A program made the position numbers and the translations under genes. A model generated the notes under the pieces. It saw only the letters and a list, made by a program, of their open reading frames with translations. It ran no database searches and was not told where the DNA came from. Of a DNA stretch of 64,000 nt, positions 1-8,636 are shown in pieces. Within the stretch, counting starts at the first letter, position 1, and every line of letters begins with the position of its first letter. This stretch comes from Thermogemmatispora onikobensis (GTDB taxonomy: Bacteria > Chloroflexota > Ktedonobacteria > Ktedonobacterales > Ktedonobacteraceae), in assembly GCF_001748285.1 (NCBI RefSeq), contig NZ_BDGT01000009.1, positions 52,157-116,156 on the forward strand, given 5' to 3'.

Positions 1-245
1 GTTCTAGCTACTCATTTTTATGGGAAGAGCTGGGATGCTGGTAATTTTTGCTCTCCTCTGAACTTCTTGTGGAGATCTCTCGCGACCTATGGAAACAGCC
101 ACTGATCCCCATCATCTTCGGAGGACACTTGTTGCTAGAACTGATAGGAGAAACGGTCTCTGATGAGACAGGACAGCTAGCCTTTCTTGCCTTTATCGGT
201 CAGCGCTCGGCGTCTGGTGCTGGCCACCAGGGTCCAGCCTCTTCC

Positions 246-275
246 TTGACGCTCTTCGCCTTTGCAACATACAAT
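246..275 (+). promoter_or_regulatory. Candidate sigma70-type promoter for the MoxR/CoxE/XdhC operon
   Basis: TTGACG at 246-251 and TACAAT at 270-275 are separated by 18 bases. Transcription from here would give a leader of about 185 bases before the TTG start at 467. The rest of 1-466 shows no convincing gene: the short open frames there lack ribosome binding sites and coding character. Assigned by eye only. Confidence 0.4.
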
Positions 276-466
276 ATGATGTACCGCAACAGCAACCCGG
301 CTCCTGTCTGCTCACTGGCTGGCCATTGATCGGTCATGCTGGCCAGAGAACAGCGGTGCCCTCTGATCAGTGGCCGCCCATCGGTCACGTACGCCGCGCG
401 CCTGCCTGTCTGCACGGCTCCATAGGCGGCATCAGAGGCTGATCGTTTGCTTATGGGAGGCTCTCG

Positions 467-1390
467 TTGAACCAGGAACAGCAGTCACTGGCACTTCCCT
501 TCTCGTCAATCGAGGATGTGCAACGGGCAATGTTTGCCCGACGCTATGTTGCTGATCGCAGTCTGGCCACAGCAGTGTTCCTGGCCCTCAAGCGCCGCAA
601 GCCGCTGCTGCTTGAAGGCGAGCCGGGCGTCGGCAAAACCGAGGTGGCCAAGGTCCTGGCCGATCTGCTGGAGACGCGCCTGATCCGCCTGCAGTGCTAC
701 GAAGGAATCGACATCAGCACGGCGGTCTATGAGTGGAACTATACGCGCCAGATGCTCTATATCCGCCTGATGGAGGCCAGCGGGGCCACACGCCAGGAGG
801 AGCTGAAGGAGATCTTCGGCCCCGACTTCTTGATCAAGCGCCCCCTGCTCCAGGCTATCGATCCCGCCAACGCCAAGGCCCCTGTCCTTCTCATCGACGA
901 GCTAGACCGCAGCGATGAGGAGTTTGAGGCTTACTTGCTTGAGCTGCTCTCGGATTTCCAGATCACTATTCCTGAGATCGGCACGATCGCGGCCAAAGAG
1001 CCGCCAATCGTGGTGATTACGTCGAACCGCACGCGCGAGATTCACGATGCGCTGCGGCGACGCTGCCTCTACTATTGGATCGATTATCCAACGCTGGAGA
1101 AGGAATATTCCATTGTACTGGCGCGCATGCCGGAGGCACCAGAGTGGCTGGCAAAGCAGGTCTGCGCCTTCGTGCGCGAACTGCGTGCGCTCGATCTGTT
1201 TAAGGCCCCCGGCGTCGCCGAAACGCTGGATTGGATCGCTTCGCTGCTGGCCCTCAATCAGCTGGAGCTGGTCGAGGGGACAGTGCGCGATACGCTCGGC
1301 GCGCTGCTGAAGTATCAGGATGACGTGCTCAAGGTGGGCGGGAGCAATCTCGGCAAGCTGCTTGAGAAGGCCCGCAACGTAAGCTCGTGA
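467..1390 (+). CDS. MoxR-family AAA+ ATPase (CoxD-like)
   Basis: A 307-residue AAA+ protein of the MoxR type. The Walker A motif GEPGVGKT is at residues 51-58, Walker B (LLIDELDR) lies near residue 145, and an ITSNRTRE segment looks like sensor 1. The start is TTG at 467 with GGGAGG at 455-460, six bases upstream; no ATG has a comparable site. In known cox clusters a MoxR ATPase (CoxD) and a VWA protein (CoxE) act together in maturing the molybdenum centre of CO dehydrogenase; here the VWA gene follows after 12 bases. Pairing with a VWA partner and then XdhC-type genes makes a hydroxylase-maturation role likely, though MoxR-VWA pairs also serve other enzymes. Confidence 0.88.
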   Translation: MNQEQQSLALPFSSIEDVQRAMFARRYVADRSLATAVFLALKRRKPLLLEGEPGVGKTEVAKVLADLLETRLIRLQCYEGIDISTAVYEWNYTRQMLYIRLMEASGATRQEELKEIFGPDFLIKRPLLQAIDPANAKAPVLLIDELDRSDEEFEAYLLELLSDFQITIPEIGTIAAKEPPIVVITSNRTREIHDALRRRCLYYWIDYPTLEKEYSIVLARMPEAPEWLAKQVCAFVRELRALDLFKAPGVAETLDWIASLLALNQLELVEGTVRDTLGALLKYQDDVLKVGGSNLGKLLEKARNVSS

Positions 1391-1402
1391 CCGCAGGTGC
1401 CT

Positions 1403-2833
1403 ATGGATGCCCACAATTTCGAGCGCCTTGACAATCCCTTGTTTTTCACCAGGGAAAGGACTGACCCTTCTGCTGGCCTGCCCGAACCTGGCCAGGACGG
1501 CCTCCGTCCCACAGGGGCAGCTCTGACACCTCCGCTCTCCCCGAGCGAGCTGGAACGCGGCGAGCGTTTGCTCTACCGCCTGGCTGAGTTCGGCCACCTG
1601 CTCTGGGAGTCGGGGATCGAGGTCGGCCCACAGCAGCTGCTCGATCTGGCCGAGACGCTCAACGAGATCGATATTACGAATCCAGGCGATTTCTACTATA
1701 CTCTGAAATGCTCGCTCCTGACCCGACACGAGCAGGAGACGCTCTTCGATCAGCTGTTCAATTACTACTGGCTGACCCGCGACCGTCAGGATCGCCCGCC
1801 TGATCCAGGCCCAACCCGCCGCGACGATCGCCAGATTCGCCTGCCTCCCTCGGAGCGCAAGCGCCTGGCCGAGCACCTGAACGCCGATAATCAGCAGCGC
1901 GAGTTGCGCATGGGTGAGCGTGAGAGCGAGCGTCGACGCCTGCTGGATGAGCAGGCCGGCGAGCCTGAGGATGAGCAGGCCCCTCCCCAGGGCACAGCCT
2001 ACAGCGCCCTGGAGCTACTGCGCAAGAAGGATTTCGAGTCTTTCACCTGGGAGGAGGTTCAGGAGGCCAAACGCCTGATGGCCGAGATGCGCTGGAACCT
2101 GGGCCTGCGCCCAACGCGCCGCAAGCGTCCAGTACGTAAGGGCGATTATCCCGATATGCGCCGCATCGTACGACGCAATCTGAAGTACGGGGCAGAACTG
2201 CTGGAACTGACCTGGCGTGAGAACAAGGAGAAGCCTCGTCCTTTGGTGATTATCTGCGATATCAGTGGTTCGATGAGCCTCTACTCACGCCTGCTCCTCC
2301 ACTTTATCCATACCGTTTCGAACGGGCTGCTGAACGTCGAGGCTTTCGTCTTCGGCACGCGCCTGACACGCATCACGCGCCAGCTGAAACGGCGCGACGT
2401 CGACGACGCGGTACGCGAGGTCTCGCGCACGGTGCAGGACTGGTCGGGCGGAACGCGCATCGGCGAGGCGCTGCATACGTTTAATCAGCAGTGGGCCAGG
2501 CGTGTTTTGGGCCGCGGCGCAGTGGTGCTGATCATTAGCGATGGCTGGGACCGCGGCGATGCCAGCTTGCTGCGTGCCGAGATGGACCGCCTGCAGCATA
2601 GCTGTCATCGCTTGATCTGGCTGAACCCTTTACTTGGTTCGCCCGACTATCGCCCGCTGACGATCGGCATGAAGACAGCCCTGCCCTATATCGATGACTT
2701 CCTGCCAGCTCATAATCTCGATAGCCTGATTCATCTTGGTAAGCTGCTTGAGCGCATTGATGATCGGCGCCCGACACGTACTCCTGCCACTCGCCGCGAG
2801 GCGGTCAAGGCCTGGAATCGCCCCACTCCCTGA
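1403..2833 (+). CDS. VWA-domain protein, CoxE-like
   Basis: A protein of 476 residues from ATG 1403; GTG at 1397 is a possible earlier start, but AGG at 1395-1397 is better placed for the ATG. The N-terminal half is charged and helical. The C-terminal half is a von Willebrand A domain with the MIDAS motif DISGSMS near residue 286, a GGTRIG segment and SDGWDRGD. CoxE-type proteins work with a MoxR ATPase, probably as metal-dependent adaptors that present the target enzyme. It follows the MoxR gene by 12 bases and precedes two XdhC-type genes, so it sits in an accessory operon for a molybdenum hydroxylase. The family name is secure; the target enzyme is inferred. Confidence 0.85.
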   Translation: MDAHNFERLDNPLFFTRERTDPSAGLPEPGQDGLRPTGAALTPPLSPSELERGERLLYRLAEFGHLLWESGIEVGPQQLLDLAETLNEIDITNPGDFYYTLKCSLLTRHEQETLFDQLFNYYWLTRDRQDRPPDPGPTRRDDRQIRLPPSERKRLAEHLNADNQQRELRMGERESERRRLLDEQAGEPEDEQAPPQGTAYSALELLRKKDFESFTWEEVQEAKRLMAEMRWNLGLRPTRRKRPVRKGDYPDMRRIVRRNLKYGAELLELTWRENKEKPRPLVIICDISGSMSLYSRLLLHFIHTVSNGLLNVEAFVFGTRLTRITRQLKRRDVDDAVREVSRTVQDWSGGTRIGEALHTFNQQWARRVLGRGAVVLIISDGWDRGDASLLRAEMDRLQHSCHRLIWLNPLLGSPDYRPLTIGMKTALPYIDDFLPAHNLDSLIHLGKLLERIDDRRPTRTPATRREAVKAWNRPTP

Positions 2834-2938
2834 GCCGGACCCGCTCCCCTCCAGTCACCTGCTCGCTTGGGGGAGCAGGCGTGGACGATAGGCACTGTAA
2901 TAGACGCTGTCGATCTTCTTTTTGCGGAGGTGTTCCCT

Positions 2939-3256
2939 ATGCGCGATATTCTGCCGGATGTTGAGCGCTGGCGGGCGCGCGGCGAGCGCGTGGCCGTGGC
3001 AACAGTTGTCTCGGTAGCCGGTTCGGCTCCCCGCCGGCCTGGGGCCAAGCTGGCCGTCAGCGAGAAGGGGGAAATCAGCGGCTCCGTAAGCGGCGGCTGC
3101 GTGGAGCCAGCGGTGATCGAAACCGCCCTGCAGGTCATCAAGGATGGCAAGCCCCAGATGCTGGAGTTCGGTATCAGCGAGGAGGAGAACTTCGAACAGA
3201 TCGGCCTGGCCTGCGGCGGGACGATCCATGTCTTCGTTGAGCGCCTCGACTGGTAG
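2939..3256 (+). CDS. XdhC/CoxI-type maturation protein, N-terminal domain only
   Basis: A 105-residue protein from ATG 2939, with GGAGG at 2926-2930; the frame is open further upstream but without a comparable binding site. It matches the N-terminal XdhC_CoxI domain: the segment GSAPRRPGAKLAV followed by GSVSGGCVEPAV, with the conserved GGC near residue 53. XdhC proteins bind and sulfurate the molybdenum cofactor before insertion into xanthine dehydrogenase or CO dehydrogenase. Full-length family members add a Rossmann domain; here that lies on the next gene, so the function is split over two genes. Confidence 0.85.
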   Translation: MRDILPDVERWRARGERVAVATVVSVAGSAPRRPGAKLAVSEKGEISGSVSGGCVEPAVIETALQVIKDGKPQMLEFGISEEENFEQIGLACGGTIHVFVERLDW

Positions 3257-3343
3257 TGGGTAGATGGCAAGCGAGCGGCGATGGGCAGGCAGGCGGAACG
3301 AGGCCTTTCTCGCTGGCTACGCTTGCACAGGAGTTGGTCTCTT

Positions 3344-4111
3344 ATGAGTGGTCTCTATGAGGAATTAAAACAGCAAGTGGCGCAGGAGCGTGGCGTGGCT
3401 CTGGCCACGCTGGTGCGCTCCTCTTCCGGCCAGGGGATCGGCGCGAAGCTCCTGGTGTTCTCCGATAAGAGCTTTCATGGCTCCTTTGGCCTCCCGGAGC
3501 TGGAAGCGCGCGTTGTCGAAGACGCCGAGCAGGCCATCTGGATCGGCGAGCCAGGCACGCGGCTCTATACCCTGGGAGAAGAGACCTTTGAGGTCTTTAT
3601 CGAGGGCTTTCCTCCTCCCCCACGCCTGATTATTGTCGGCGCTGGCCATATTGCTATCCCTCTGACAACCTTCGCTCGAACGCTCGGCTACCGCGTGGTG
3701 GTGATCGATGCGCGCGCGGCCTTCGCCACACGCGAGCGTTTCCCTCACGCCGACGAGCTGATCGTGGCCTGGCCAGACGAGGTTTTGGCCAGCATGGATC
3801 TCAATCCTTCGACCGCGGTCGCTATCCTGACCCACGATCCCAAGTTCGACGAGCCATCCCTTAAGGTGGTGCTCTCGCGCCAGGTCGGCTATGTCGGAGC
3901 CATCGGCAGCCGCAAGACCAGCCAGGAGCGCAACGAGCGCCTCAAGCAGCAAGGCTTGACCGACGAGCAGCTGAGTCGCATCCACGCGCCCATCGGCCTG
4001 AATATCGGGGCCAAGACCCCCGAGGAGATGGCACTGGCAATTATGGCCGAGATTGTCGCAAGCCGCTATGGCAAAGATCGTACTACCATCCTGGACTGGT
4101 CCCGCAAATAG
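3344..4111 (+). CDS. XdhC family protein with C-terminal Rossmann domain
   Basis: A 255-residue protein from ATG 3344, with AGGAG at 3329-3333. The first 95 residues are a shortened XdhC-like domain. The rest is the XdhC Rossmann domain: RLIIVGAGHIAIPL near residue 97, LTHDPKFDEPSL, YVGAIGSRKT and the closing HAPIGLNIGAKTPEE block typical of the family. Expected role: handling or sulfuration of molybdenum cofactor for the CODH-type enzyme at 43-47 kb. It ends the accessory operon; 140 bases without a gene follow. Confidence 0.87.
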   Translation: MSGLYEELKQQVAQERGVALATLVRSSSGQGIGAKLLVFSDKSFHGSFGLPELEARVVEDAEQAIWIGEPGTRLYTLGEETFEVFIEGFPPPPRLIIVGAGHIAIPLTTFARTLGYRVVVIDARAAFATRERFPHADELIVAWPDEVLASMDLNPSTAVAILTHDPKFDEPSLKVVLSRQVGYVGAIGSRKTSQERNERLKQQGLTDEQLSRIHAPIGLNIGAKTPEEMALAIMAEIVASRYGKDRTTILDWSRK

Positions 4112-4251
4112 AAGTTGCAACTTCCCGGCGGTCGCTACGTTTCTATCAGAGAAAGGGGGGTTTACCTGCTTCTCTGTAGGTAGGCAGTGCTGGGAGGAAG
4201 AAGGTGGCAGTGCTGTAACTACAGAAGCACTAGTCTTGAGAAGGAAAGAAT

Positions 4252-5511
4252 ATGCCGGACTATCCCTATGATCCTCATGAAGATCTGACAGAGCCAGTAC
4301 CTCCATCTGCCCCGCCTCCCGCTAGTGGCGGCCAGGGGAAGTTGATCATAGGTGGCTTTCATAATGCAGCTGGGAACCAGCCACAGGGCAGGCGCCAGCC
4401 ACCACCTGGCTACCAGGGCTATCGAGGGGGAGTCTCTACTCCTCCGCGCCGCCCTGGAGCTGAGCCTTATCCGGGGAGCTACCCGGTAACAGCTACTCCC
4501 GCTCTGCGCCCGCGCCGCTCCTTCCTGCGCCGGCGCGGCTGCGCCATCGGCTGCCTCTCTTTGCTACTGGTGGTGGTGATCCTGGCAGGCTTCTCGATCT
4601 ATGTGCTCCAGCGCGTCCTGGCTTTTGGCTCGGCCATCTCAACACAGGCCCCGCTGAGTACCCAGACAGGCTTTATGAACACTGCAGATCGCGTCAACCT
4701 CCTGGTCATGGGCTTCGGCGGAGGTGACCATCCTGGCGCCTACTTGACCGACTCGATGGTGCTCATGAGCCTCATTCCTTCTACTCAGCATACGACGCTC
4801 ATCTCGGTTCCTCGCGATCTGTGGGTCCAGGTTCCTTCCGGCTCCGGCCACTACGGTAAGATTAATAGCGTCTACGAAGTGGCTTCGAATAATAACCAGG
4901 ACCCCGTGGCAGGCGGCAACGCCGCAGCTCAGAAGATCTCATTGATCACCGGCCTCGATGTCAAGTACTGGATGACAATCGACTTCAACGGCTTCCGCGA
5001 CTTGATCAACGCCATCGGCGGCATCGATGTCTATGTCCCCGATTCGTTTACTGCCCTCTATCCAAAGAACGATGACCCGAACGTCGATGCAAGCTGGATC
5101 AAGGTGCACTTCTCCAAGGGTATGCAGCACATGGACGGCGAGACGGCTATCCGCTATGCCCGCGCCCGCGAGTCGCTGGACAATCCCGCCGAGGGGACTG
5201 ATTTCGCTCGCTCTGCCCGCCAGATGATTATCATTAAAGCGGTGATCAGCAAGGTGAAGCAGTGGTCAACCTGGCCCCACCTCTTCGATGCGATGGATGC
5301 CTTGAAGCATACCATCTATACGAATATGTCCCTGACCGACCTCGGCCTCTTCTCGCTGAAGATGGATCTCAATCAGGCTCACCGCATCGGCCTGAGCAAT
5401 CAGAATGTGCTGGTCGACTCTCAGTCAGCGGACGGGCAGTACATTCTGCTGCCGGCAAACAATAACTGGCAGCTCATTATTGACTACATTCGTAAAAATC
5501 TCTATAACTAG
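4252..5511 (+). CDS. LytR-CpsA-Psr family cell-wall ligase
   Basis: A 419-residue membrane-anchored protein. The first ~90 residues are Pro/Gly-rich and cytoplasmic, followed by a basic stretch and one membrane segment (CAIGCLSLLLVVVILAGFSI, about residues 100-120). The outside domain is LCP: NLLVMGFGGGDHPGAYLTDSM, the PRDLWVQVP core, GKINSVYE, IDFNGFRDLINAIGGIDV and the RYARARES segment with its conserved arginines. LCP proteins transfer glycopolymers from lipid carriers to peptidoglycan or other envelope acceptors. It appears monocistronic, with a GC-rich hairpin just after the stop. The acceptor polymer cannot be told from sequence. Confidence 0.9.
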   Translation: MPDYPYDPHEDLTEPVPPSAPPPASGGQGKLIIGGFHNAAGNQPQGRRQPPPGYQGYRGGVSTPPRRPGAEPYPGSYPVTATPALRPRRSFLRRRGCAIGCLSLLLVVVILAGFSIYVLQRVLAFGSAISTQAPLSTQTGFMNTADRVNLLVMGFGGGDHPGAYLTDSMVLMSLIPSTQHTTLISVPRDLWVQVPSGSGHYGKINSVYEVASNNNQDPVAGGNAAAQKISLITGLDVKYWMTIDFNGFRDLINAIGGIDVYVPDSFTALYPKNDDPNVDASWIKVHFSKGMQHMDGETAIRYARARESLDNPAEGTDFARSARQMIIIKAVISKVKQWSTWPHLFDAMDALKHTIYTNMSLTDLGLFSLKMDLNQAHRIGLSNQNVLVDSQSADGQYILLPANNNWQLIIDYIRKNLYN

Positions 5512-5533
5512 AGAGAGCACTATTCGCTAAGGC

Positions 5534-5584
5534 GGGAGGAGCAGCTCCGGCTAGCAACTCTAGAGGCTGGGGGCTGCTCCTCCC
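5534..5584 (+). terminator. Hairpin terminator after the LCP gene
   Basis: A perfect 12-bp inverted repeat, GGGAGGAGCAGC at 5534-5545 and its complement at 5573-5584, with a 27-base loop, begins 22 bases after the LCP stop. A C-rich tract rather than a T-run follows. The remainder of the 5512-5838 gap holds only short repeats, including three GCCA units near 5780, and the leader of the next gene. Confidence 0.55.
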
Positions 5585-5838
5585 CCCCGCCCGTCCCGTT
5601 TCCGTTGGCGCTCAGGCAGGCCGAGCCCAACAGGTAGCGCAACAATAGCACCAATCAGATGGCGTATCCTCGCTGGCGCCGGCCTTTCTCCTCCGCTGGC
5701 CCTGACCAGGACCAGGAGATTGCAGATACAAGGCGTCTCCCTTGTCAGTTAGCCCGGCATAGCGCGAGAGCGAGCGCGAGCGAGCCAGCCAGCCAGCCGG
5801 CTAGCTAGCGCAGAGAAGAGCAGAAGGGGCATAAGGTG

Positions 5839-7281
5839 ATGACACAGCAGTTTTCTCGCCTGGTCGCTGGCGTCTATCGCATCGGGCAAGTCTTCACCCG
5901 TCCAGGTTCCATAGTCACCAGTTGTACAGCTTATAACCGAAACACGAACGATGTGGTGGGCTTGCATCTGATTGCCCTGCCGCCGACCTCTGCTTTCGCT
6001 TCTCAACAGCTGCAGAGTCTCTTTGCGTTGCTGGAGCGGCGCCGCCAGGTGCATTCGCCGACAGTGCTGCCTCTGCACACCTGGGGTCTCGATGGGTCAT
6101 GGCTCTATCTGGTGACCGACCCGCCGCGTGGGGTTAGCCTGCGCTATCTGATGGACCATGAGCACATCGATCTGCAGCGCGCGCTAGAGATTGTGCGCCA
6201 GCTTCTCAAGGGTGTTGAGGTGCTTCAGGCTCACGGCTTTGTGGGTCTGGATCTCCGTCCTTCTTTCATTACGGTGCAGGTCATTGAGTTCCGCGACTAT
6301 GTCCAGGTCGACGACCTTGGCCTGCGCCTGCTCGTCCACGCTCTGGGCCTGGGAGCCAGCCAGCAATCCGACGATATTGGCTTCTTCGATCCCCGCTATC
6401 TGGCGCCCGAGGAGCTTCAAGGGCAGCCGCCCGGTCCCTGGAGCGACGTCTACCATGCCGGCCTGCTGCTCTTCGAGCTGGTGGCCGGTCGCCCCCCGTT
6501 CGTCGGGCGCACCATTGCGGAAACTGCCTTTCTGCAGACCAGCGCGCCGCTCCCAAGTCTGGAGCTGTACCATCACAATACGCCGAATGTGGTGCAGGCC
6601 CTGCTAGAGCATGCCCTGGCCAAGCAGCCAACCCAACGCTTTGCTTCGATCCAGGCTTTCCTGAATGCCCTCAACGGTATCCAGATGCCGCCTCCTCCCG
6701 AGCGCGTCCCCGCCTTCGGCGAGATTACCCTGCTGGCAGGGGCCGAGCAGCCACCCTCTTCCGCTACTCGCGAGATAGCGGCCATAGAAACGGCTGATGA
6801 TCTCTCCCTGGCCCAGACCCTGCTTCAGACTCCCCAGGGCAAGGCCAGCCTTCGCAGCGAGGACTCCGAGGAGGGCGTGCTGGCCTATCTCTGCTTTGAA
6901 GGAGGCGAGCGTCCTCTGCGCCTGCCGATCAGGGGACGGAACGTCGTTGTTGGACGAGCTGATCCGCGCCGCCACCTGTATCCCGATCTCGACCTGACGC
7001 CTCTCGACTCCCAGATGGTGGTCTCGCGTCAACACGCCCGTATCCACTTCGAAGAGACGTTCTTTTATATCGAGGACCTGAAAAGCCACAATGGAACCTG
7101 GCTGGGTGGGTTGCGGTTGAAGCCGCTTAAGGCCGAGCTGCTACAGCACGGCGACCATCTGCGCTTCGGTTCGCTCGAATGCATCTTCCGCGTGCCAGGC
7201 CAGCCCGACCCGCCACGGCCCGGCGCCAGATCCGAGCCACCAGCCAGGCCCCCGCTCAAGCCGAAGCCATCTGGCAGCTAG
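5839..7281 (+). CDS. Pseudokinase fused to an FHA domain
   Basis: A 480-residue protein from ATG 5839 (GTG 5836 is in frame). Residues ~1-270 have the fold signature of a Ser/Thr protein kinase (LAPEEL, DVYHAGLLLFELVAGRPPF), but catalytic motifs are gone: no glycine loop, no VAVK lysine, LDLRPSF in place of HRDLKPEN, and VDDLG in place of DFG. Residues ~365-435 form an FHA domain with VVVGRADP, VSRQHARI and SHNGTWLGG, which reads phosphothreonine. The likely role is a non-catalytic scaffold that recruits proteins phosphorylated by the true kinases, such as those at 58-64 kb. No transmembrane segment is seen. The substrate is unknown. Confidence 0.8.
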   Translation: MTQQFSRLVAGVYRIGQVFTRPGSIVTSCTAYNRNTNDVVGLHLIALPPTSAFASQQLQSLFALLERRRQVHSPTVLPLHTWGLDGSWLYLVTDPPRGVSLRYLMDHEHIDLQRALEIVRQLLKGVEVLQAHGFVGLDLRPSFITVQVIEFRDYVQVDDLGLRLLVHALGLGASQQSDDIGFFDPRYLAPEELQGQPPGPWSDVYHAGLLLFELVAGRPPFVGRTIAETAFLQTSAPLPSLELYHHNTPNVVQALLEHALAKQPTQRFASIQAFLNALNGIQMPPPPERVPAFGEITLLAGAEQPPSSATREIAAIETADDLSLAQTLLQTPQGKASLRSEDSEEGVLAYLCFEGGERPLRLPIRGRNVVVGRADPRRHLYPDLDLTPLDSQMVVSRQHARIHFEETFFYIEDLKSHNGTWLGGLRLKPLKAELLQHGDHLRFGSLECIFRVPGQPDPPRPGARSEPPARPPLKPKPSGS

Positions 7282-7361
7282 AGAGCGGCGCGGGAGCACT
7301 CTCTACAGTAGCACTAGCACAAGCCAAGGCCAGCCCCCAGTCCGTCGGCCCGCCAGGGTGG

Positions 7362-8444
7362 CTATGTTCGAGCAATGGTCAGCAAATCAGCAAGCAATCC
7401 CTGAGCCGTCTGGCGGCGACCTGCTCCGGGGCCGATCACGGTCACCGAGTCAAGGGTGTCGCATTCAACCGTGAGGGCATTCATGACGCCATCGACGCGC
7501 GCCAGAGGATGCTCCAGCGGTAGGGCTACAGGCTCCACCCGTGCCTCTAGAGGCAAGGTCGGCGTCTGGCCAGAGGTAGAGGCGGCATGGATCTCCGCTT
7601 TCTCGCGCAGGCGCAAGGAAGCCAGCAGTTTGATGCGACGCCCCTGAGCCTGGGCAGCACGGATCTCCTCCGGCGTCACTCCAGCGATACCGCGACGCTG
7701 CACTTGCTCGGCCCGTAGCGGTAGCCCAAAGACCAGGGCGGCCAGGATCAAGGTCTTGGCCAGGGCGTCATAGCCTTCCACATCCGCGCTGGGATCAGCC
7801 TCCGCGTAGCCGAGGCGCTGAGCTTCAGCCAGGGCCTCCGCGTAGTCCCTCCCCTGGCTCATCGCCGTCAGGATATAGTTGGTTGTGCCATTGAGAATAC
7901 CCGCGAGCGCGCGAATGCGAGCGCCAGCCAGTCCCTCGCGGAGCGTGCTCAGCACCGGTGTACCAGCCATGACTGTAGCCTCCATACGCAACTGGACCCC
8001 TTTGCGTGCCGCTAAAGCCAGAAGCTCGTGAGCGGCCAGAGCCACCGGCCCCTTATTGGCTGTAATCACATGCATGCCCTGCTCCAGTGCCTGCCGGATA
8101 TGGCTTAAGCCCGGCTCTCCATCGCGCAGATTCGTTCCCGTTACCTCGACCAGCACATCGGCCCCAGTGGCCGCCAACCCCTCACGCACCGTTGGCCAGC
8201 GCTTCACCTCTGTCGCCGCATAGGCCGTCAACGGCTGACCACTGCTCGCGACCCTGAGCAACTCCGCCTCATCCAGGCCCTCAGCCCGGGCCAAAAAACC
8301 TGAGCGAGCCGTCGCCACCGCCACCAGACGAGCATCCAGGCCATAGGCGGCTCGCAGCCAGTCCCGCTTCTCCTGCAACAACTCAGCCAGCCCCTGGCCA
8401 ACCGTGCCGAAACCAATGAGGGCAAGGCGCAGTTCCTTTACCAT
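7362..8444 (-). CDS. hom: Homoserine dehydrogenase
   Basis: A 360-residue enzyme that reduces aspartate semialdehyde to homoserine for threonine and methionine synthesis. The NAD(P) motif GFGTVGQG lies at the N-terminus, ITANKGPVA near the middle, and the catalytic GILNGTTNYIL and DPSADVEGYDALAK blocks follow. It lacks a C-terminal ACT domain, so it is the short form without threonine feedback through ACT. ATG 8444 is chosen over GTG 8453 because AAGG lies 10 bases upstream of the ATG. The leader contains a CTTT tetranucleotide repeat. It is convergent with the pseudokinase gene, 80 bases away. Confidence 0.92.
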   Translation of the reverse strand: MVKELRLALIGFGTVGQGLAELLQEKRDWLRAAYGLDARLVAVATARSGFLARAEGLDEAELLRVASSGQPLTAYAATEVKRWPTVREGLAATGADVLVEVTGTNLRDGEPGLSHIRQALEQGMHVITANKGPVALAAHELLALAARKGVQLRMEATVMAGTPVLSTLREGLAGARIRALAGILNGTTNYILTAMSQGRDYAEALAEAQRLGYAEADPSADVEGYDALAKTLILAALVFGLPLRAEQVQRRGIAGVTPEEIRAAQAQGRRIKLLASLRLREKAEIHAASTSGQTPTLPLEARVEPVALPLEHPLARVDGVMNALTVECDTLDSVTVIGPGAGRRQTAQGLLADLLTIART

Positions 8445-8464
8445 TGCAGTCACACCTTGTCAAT

Positions 8465-8483
8465 CTTTCTTTCTTTCTTTCTT
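8465..8483. repeat. CTTT tetranucleotide repeat in the hom leader
   Basis: Four copies of CTTT plus CTT on the plus strand, which is a homopurine GAAA tract on the coding strand, 20-40 bases upstream of the hom start. Slippage would change the distance between any upstream promoter and the start. Similar tracts occur at 18751 and 19751. Confidence 0.8.
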
Positions 8484-8636
8484 GCCTGCTTGTTTGCTTA
8501 GCTGAACTGAGTCCCCCGGCCTCCGCCCGCCCCCTGCGCAATGCGACCGCGAAGAAGGGAGATCAGCCTGCAGCTGGGACGAAGGGCATAGAGGCGCCAG
8601 GCGGGACCCAGAGGAAGACCACCACTGGCTGACCAA

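Noticed and set aside
1..466. Short open frames at the left edge
   Set aside because: No binding sites, no recognisable protein features, and overlapping frames on both strands.
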